From Pseudomonadota bacterium (lineage in GTDB: Bacteria > Pseudomonadota > Gammaproteobacteria > Burkholderiales > JABEVD01), in assembly GCA_021811205.1 (NCBI GenBank), contig JAJZPK010000032.1, positions 1 to 16,388 on the forward strand: a DNA stretch of 16,388 nucleotides, written 5' to 3'. A program made the position numbers and the translations under genes. Below the pieces are notes generated by a model, which was not told the DNA's origin, ran no database searches, and worked only from the letters and a program-made list of their open reading frames with translations. Positions within the stretch are counted from its first letter, which is position 1. Each line of letters starts with the position of its first letter. Below are positions 13,956-16,388 of the stretch, in pieces.

Positions 13956-14488
13956 GGCTTGAGCCTTTCAGGAAATTTTGCCCGGAATTTTCCGAGCTTG
14001 GGTTCGATCGCGAACATGCAGTAAGGCTGGTTCCTGTTTCGATCGAAATAGCGCCAGTGATATTCTTCCGCAGGGTAAAATGCCCCGACCGGAGAGACCT
14101 CGGTCACGATGGGATGATCCCAGTGCCTTGCAGCCATTTCAATCGCTTTCTTGGCACTTTCCTGCTGATGATCCGAATGGTAATAGATCACCGACCTGTA
14201 CTGACTCCCTATGTCGTTCCCCTGACGGTTCAAACTGGTCGGATCGTGGATTGAGAAGAACACGGACAGAATTTCATCGTAGGATAGGGTCGAAGGGTCG
14301 AACGTCACCTGAACAACCTCAGCATGTCCCGTATCGCCAGTGCAGACCGCTTCGTAACTCGGATGATCAACGTGCCCGCCGCTGTATCCCGAAACAACCT
14401 CGATCACACCATTGAGTCTTGAAAATATCGCCTCGAGGCACCAGAAGCACCCGCCTCCAAGCGTCGCAATTTCCTTCTCTTCTGCCAT
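13952..14488 (-). CDS. msrA: Peptide-methionine (S)-S-oxide reductase MsrA
   Basis: From ATG 14488 the enzyme has 178 residues. The catalytic motif GGGCFWCLEA gives C14 as nucleophile; GHAEVVQV, the HDPTSLNRQGNDIGSQYRS block and a C-terminal cysteine (QPYC, C157) complete the family pattern. It reduces methionine-S-sulfoxide in free or protein-bound methionine, using thioredoxin. GAGGTGG seven bases upstream fixes this start; a TTG at 14521 would add eleven residues without support. The gene is convergent with the response regulator, and their stop codons overlap (CTAA). No msrB is nearby. Its link to the sulfur genes may be oxidative-stress defence or simple adjacency. Confidence 0.95.
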   Translation of the reverse strand: MAEEKEIATLGGGCFWCLEAIFSRLNGVIEVVSGYSGGHVDHPSYEAVCTGDTGHAEVVQVTFDPSTLSYDEILSVFFSIHDPTSLNRQGNDIGSQYRSVIYYHSDHQQESAKKAIEMAARHWDHPIVTEVSPVGAFYPAEEYHWRYFDRNRNQPYCMFAIEPKLGKFRAKFPERLKP

Positions 14489-14545
14489 GACCACCTCGCG
14501 AAATGCCGTCCATCTGCCCAATCATACCACTTGTCGGCTAACGCA

Positions 14546-14574
14546 TTGACAATGAAGTAGATATGGTTTTTGAT
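14546..14574 (+). promoter_or_regulatory. Candidate promoter of a small RNA
   Basis: A consensus TTGACA (14546-14551), 17-nt spacer, then TTTGAT (14569-14574; four of six). Transcription would start near 14581, just before a hairpin and about 60 bases before an intrinsic terminator on the same strand. No plus-strand gene follows. Confidence 0.45.
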
Positions 14575-14580
14575 TGAATC

Positions 14581-14641
14581 ATGAACCTTCTGAAGGTTCA
14601 ATCCTCTCCTCCTTACGGCCGGATTTTCCGGCCTCTTTTTT
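14581..14641 (+). ncRNA. Candidate small RNA with an anti-Shine-Dalgarno linker
   Basis: The predicted transcript of about 60 nt has a 5' hairpin (TGAACCTTC and GAAGGTTCA, 14582-14600), an unpaired pyrimidine linker CCTCTCCTCCTT (14603-14614), and a terminator hairpin with a T tract. The linker is complementary to a strong ribosome-binding site, a layout found in several trans-acting small RNAs. The region lies in a 151-nt gap between msrA and tonB and no protein gene on the plus strand explains the promoter and terminator. The opposite strand contains AAGGAGGAG, so the motif could instead be a ribosome site for a short minus-strand frame. Confidence 0.4.
14617..14641 (+). terminator. Intrinsic terminator, plus strand
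   Basis: GGCCGGA-TTT-TCCGGCC followed by TCTTTTTT (14634-14641). The T tract is on the plus strand only and runs into the tonB stop codon, so it ends rightward transcription and not the tonB transcript. The nearest upstream plus-strand gene stops over 650 bases away, supporting a separate short transcript. Confidence 0.8.
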
Positions 14642-15251
14642 ATTTCACCTGAAGCCTGAAACGGATGTCCTGGGTTGACGCAACGGGCTTGCCGTTCTGC
14701 AATGCAGGAAAGAATTTCCAGGTGTTCAAGGTATCGAGAACGGCCTGGTTCAGGCCGGGAAGCGGCGTCGCAATGACGAGCTCGACCTTGGCCGAACCGT
14801 CTTCGGCGATATGGAATCTCGCCACGACCAGGACATCCATCGCATCCTGCCTGAATTCGTCCGGAATAACAGGCTTCGGGTTGTAGATGGCGCGCGCGCC
14901 CATTGCGTTTCCGTCCTGCATCGGTGCCTGGGGAGGGACGGGCGGCGCGGGTTTTGCCGGCGGCGCAGGCTTGGCCTGAGGCGCTGGTTTTTCGGGCGGA
15001 GCAGGTTTCGCCGCTGGCTTCACGGGCGCAGGCCTGGGGATAATCCTGGGTTTCGGTGCCGCTCTCGAAGGCGCAGGCTTGGGCGCAGGGATTTCAATCA
15101 GTTTCGCATCGATCGGTTTTTGTTTCATAGGCGCCATTTGCGGCCTGGAAAAGAAAGCCCCGAACAGCCACATCAGCAGGAGCCATGCGATAAGCGCGCA
15201 GCTCAACGTCCATGGCAGGCGACGCCAGGGATTTTCGAATTCACTGACCAT
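14640..15251 (-). CDS. tonB: TonB-family energy transducer
   Basis: A 203-aa protein with the TonB layout: short cytoplasmic N-terminus, one membrane helix (about 14-35), a long proline/alanine/lysine-rich spacer (about 46-110, many PAP and KPAPP repeats) that spans the periplasm, and a C-terminal TonB domain (about 118-203; YNPKPVIPDEFRQDAMDVLV, then TLNTWKFFPALQNGKPV). It transmits proton-motive force from ExbB/ExbD to an outer-membrane receptor. The start overlaps exbD by 11 nt. The repeated proline codons in the spacer give local low complexity. It is the last gene of receptor-exbB-exbD-tonB, so it is probably dedicated to the receptor encoded just upstream. Confidence 0.93.
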   Translation of the reverse strand: MVSEFENPWRRLPWTLSCALIAWLLLMWLFGAFFSRPQMAPMKQKPIDAKLIEIPAPKPAPSRAAPKPRIIPRPAPVKPAAKPAPPEKPAPQAKPAPPAKPAPPVPPQAPMQDGNAMGARAIYNPKPVIPDEFRQDAMDVLVVARFHIAEDGSAKVELVIATPLPGLNQAVLDTLNTWKFFPALQNGKPVASTQDIRFRLQVK

Positions 15252-15645
15252 CTTTGACTGCGATCAGGAAATGCTCCGCCCCAGCCTGTTTCGCACGCAG
15301 CATGGCTTGCACCACGATGCCGTGCTGCGCTGCAGTGTCTGCCGAGACGATTATGCTGGCATCGGGTTTTTTCAGCATTTTTTGCAGCGTCGCCTGCAGC
15401 GTATCCAGCGTCACAGCCGTCTTGTCCAGGAAAATTTTTCCCTCCTTCGTGACGGTCAGCGTGACAGGCGTCTTGGGCTGCATGGGGGCTGCCTGCCCCT
15501 TGGGCAGATTGACGGGAAGGGAATGCAGGTTCTGCATGGACAAGGACGCCAGCATGAAGGTGGCCAGCAGGAAGAACATCACGTCGATCATCGGAATGAT
15601 CTCGATTCTCCCCCGCTTCGATGCCCTGCTCTTACGCAGCTTCAC
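15241..15645 (-). CDS. exbD: ExbD/TolR-family biopolymer transport protein
   Basis: A 134-aa inner-membrane protein with a basic N-terminus (MKLRKSRASKRGR), one helix (about 17-38) carrying the functional aspartate D21 in IIPMIDVMFFLL, and a periplasmic domain. D21 is the expected proton-path residue of ExbD/TolR. It assembles with ExbB into the proton-driven motor that powers TonB. It overlaps exbB by 14 nt and tonB by 11 nt, a tight translational arrangement. TolR is an alternative name by homology, but the tonB and receptor neighbours favour ExbD. Confidence 0.93.
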   Translation of the reverse strand: MKLRKSRASKRGRIEIIPMIDVMFFLLATFMLASLSMQNLHSLPVNLPKGQAAPMQPKTPVTLTVTKEGKIFLDKTAVTLDTLQATLQKMLKKPDASIIVSADTAAQHGIVVQAMLRAKQAGAEHFLIAVKDGQ

Positions 15646-16279
15646 TGGCCGCCCCTTCCTGATCCATCCTGATGTGGTCGATCAGACGCGTTCCCAGTCT
15701 TTCCATTTCGTCCAGCGCCTGAGACTGGAGGCGCGAAAAATAATTGAAAGCGAACAGACAGATGAGCGCGATGAAAAGGCCGAGTGCGGTTGCGATGAGT
15801 GCCTGGGCAACCCCTGCTGTCACACCGCTCGGATCGACCAGCCCCGCCCCGCCGATCAGCTTGAATGCATGCATCATACCCGTAATGGTGCCGAGAAGCC
15901 CGAGCAGCGGCGCTGCGGTCACCACGGTTTCGAGTATCCAGAGCCCGCGGCTCATCGATTTCTCGATCTGCTGCGCTTCGTCGGATGCGCGCGATTCGAC
16001 CCACCAGACGGGCTTTGCCCGGTTCTCCATGATGGGCCTGAAGAACCGTCCGAAATAATGCTTCGCGCAAAGCACCTCTATCTCCTGTTCGAACGATTCC
16101 CAGGAAAAACCATAGGTCTCGACAAGATGCAGCAGCTTTTCCGGCAAGCGAACGTACCTGAAGTGGACGTAGGCCTTGTCGATCATGATGACGAAGGCGA
16201 GCACGCCGAGCGCCAAAAGCGGATAAACCATGATCCCGCCAAAGCGTATCGCTTCCCATGTTTCGTTGATTCCCTGCAT
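15632..16279 (-). CDS. exbB: ExbB/TolQ/MotA-family proton channel protein
   Basis: A 215-aa protein with three membrane helices (about 15-35, 115-140 and 155-180) and a long cytoplasmic loop between the first two. The family signature TAAPLLGLLGTITGMMHAF (121-139) and the third-helix segment AQALIATALGLFIAL with T164 are present. It is the pentameric stator partner of ExbD. AAAGGAG lies nine bases before its ATG and overlaps the stop of the receptor gene. The operon order receptor-exbB-exbD-tonB is typical of dedicated TonB systems. Confidence 0.94.
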   Translation of the reverse strand: MQGINETWEAIRFGGIMVYPLLALGVLAFVIMIDKAYVHFRYVRLPEKLLHLVETYGFSWESFEQEIEVLCAKHYFGRFFRPIMENRAKPVWWVESRASDEAQQIEKSMSRGLWILETVVTAAPLLGLLGTITGMMHAFKLIGGAGLVDPSGVTAGVAQALIATALGLFIALICLFAFNYFSRLQSQALDEMERLGTRLIDHIRMDQEGAASEAA

Positions 16280-16290
16280 TTTCAGCTCCT

Positions 16291-16388
16291 TTAAAATCCC
16301 TTGCTCACGCCCATGTAAATACCGCGCGGGGGGCCGAATTGAGGTGCACCGACCCCAATGCCCGAACCGTCCCTGATCTCGTAGATGT
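16291..16388 (-). CDS. C-terminus of a probable TonB-dependent outer-membrane receptor, partial
   Basis: Only the last 32 codons are in the window, ending GPPRGIYMGVSKGF and TAA. A final strand that ends in phenylalanine with a GIYMGVSKGF-like pattern is typical of TonB-dependent receptors, and the exbB, exbD and tonB genes follow after 11 nt. The 5' part lies beyond the right edge, so neither substrate nor plug domain can be judged. Its identity is inferred mainly from context. Confidence 0.7.
   Translation of the reverse strand, partial: IYEIRDGSGIGVGAPQFGPPRGIYMGVSKGF

Noticed and set aside
14581..14652. A 23-codon plus-strand peptide beginning at ATG 14581.
   Set aside because: It would run through the terminator hairpin and T tract and has no ribosome site, so a non-coding transcript is more likely.
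15254..16294. A 346-codon plus-strand frame opposite exbB and exbD.
   Set aside because: Both genes on the minus strand have diagnostic motifs; the opposite frame does not.
1..16388. CRISPR arrays, tRNA or rRNA genes, full insertion sequences, phage genes.
   Set aside because: No regularly spaced repeats, tRNA-like folds, transposase or phage protein motifs seen on either strand; coding genes fill nearly the whole window.

Overview
The window reads as the sulfur-oxidation region of a Gram-negative proteobacterium, probably a chemolithotrophic sulfur oxidizer of the Betaproteobacteria or a related gammaproteobacterial lineage. The reasons are a SoeABC-type cytoplasmic sulfite dehydrogenase, two TusA-type sulfur carriers, a DsrE2-type protein, two FadL/OmpP1 outer-membrane channels and a TauE/SafE exporter, together with a NarX/NarL-like two-component pair and moderately GC-rich codon use. 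The taxonomic guess is inference; there is no rRNA or other taxonomic marker here.

Layout. (1) 1-1726, plus strand: a left-truncated protein with two TusA domains, an unrecognised 197-aa protein, and a TauD/TfdA-family dioxygenase, coupled by 1-nt overlap or spacing. They converge on a perfect 52-bp palindrome. (2) 1793-5111, minus strand: tusA, dsrE2, fadL, an intrinsic terminator, then a second fadL paralogue. (3) 5246-11970, minus strand: a tight six-gene unit soeA-soeB-soeC-tauE/safE-small membrane protein-tandem Usp. (4) 12196-13955, plus strand and divergent from soeA: a soluble cysteine-rich GAF sensor kinase and a NarL/FixJ response regulator. (5) 13952-14488, minus: msrA, tail-to-tail with the regulator. 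(6) 14489-14639: a non-coding gap with a candidate small RNA and its terminator. (7) 14640-16388, minus: end of a probable TonB-dependent receptor gene followed by exbB, exbD and tonB.

How the parts fit (inference from family knowledge): FadL channels may pass hydrophobic sulfur across the outer membrane; TusA and DsrE2 carry sulfane sulfur in the cytoplasm; the sulfite finally formed is oxidized by SoeABC at the inner membrane or exported by TauE/SafE. The most striking regulatory signal is a pair of 16-bp imperfect palindromes found twice with identical spacing: once upstream of tusA and once between soeA and the two-component genes. Their 7-2-7 geometry resembles NarL-family operators, so the encoded regulator probably controls both sulfur operons and itself.
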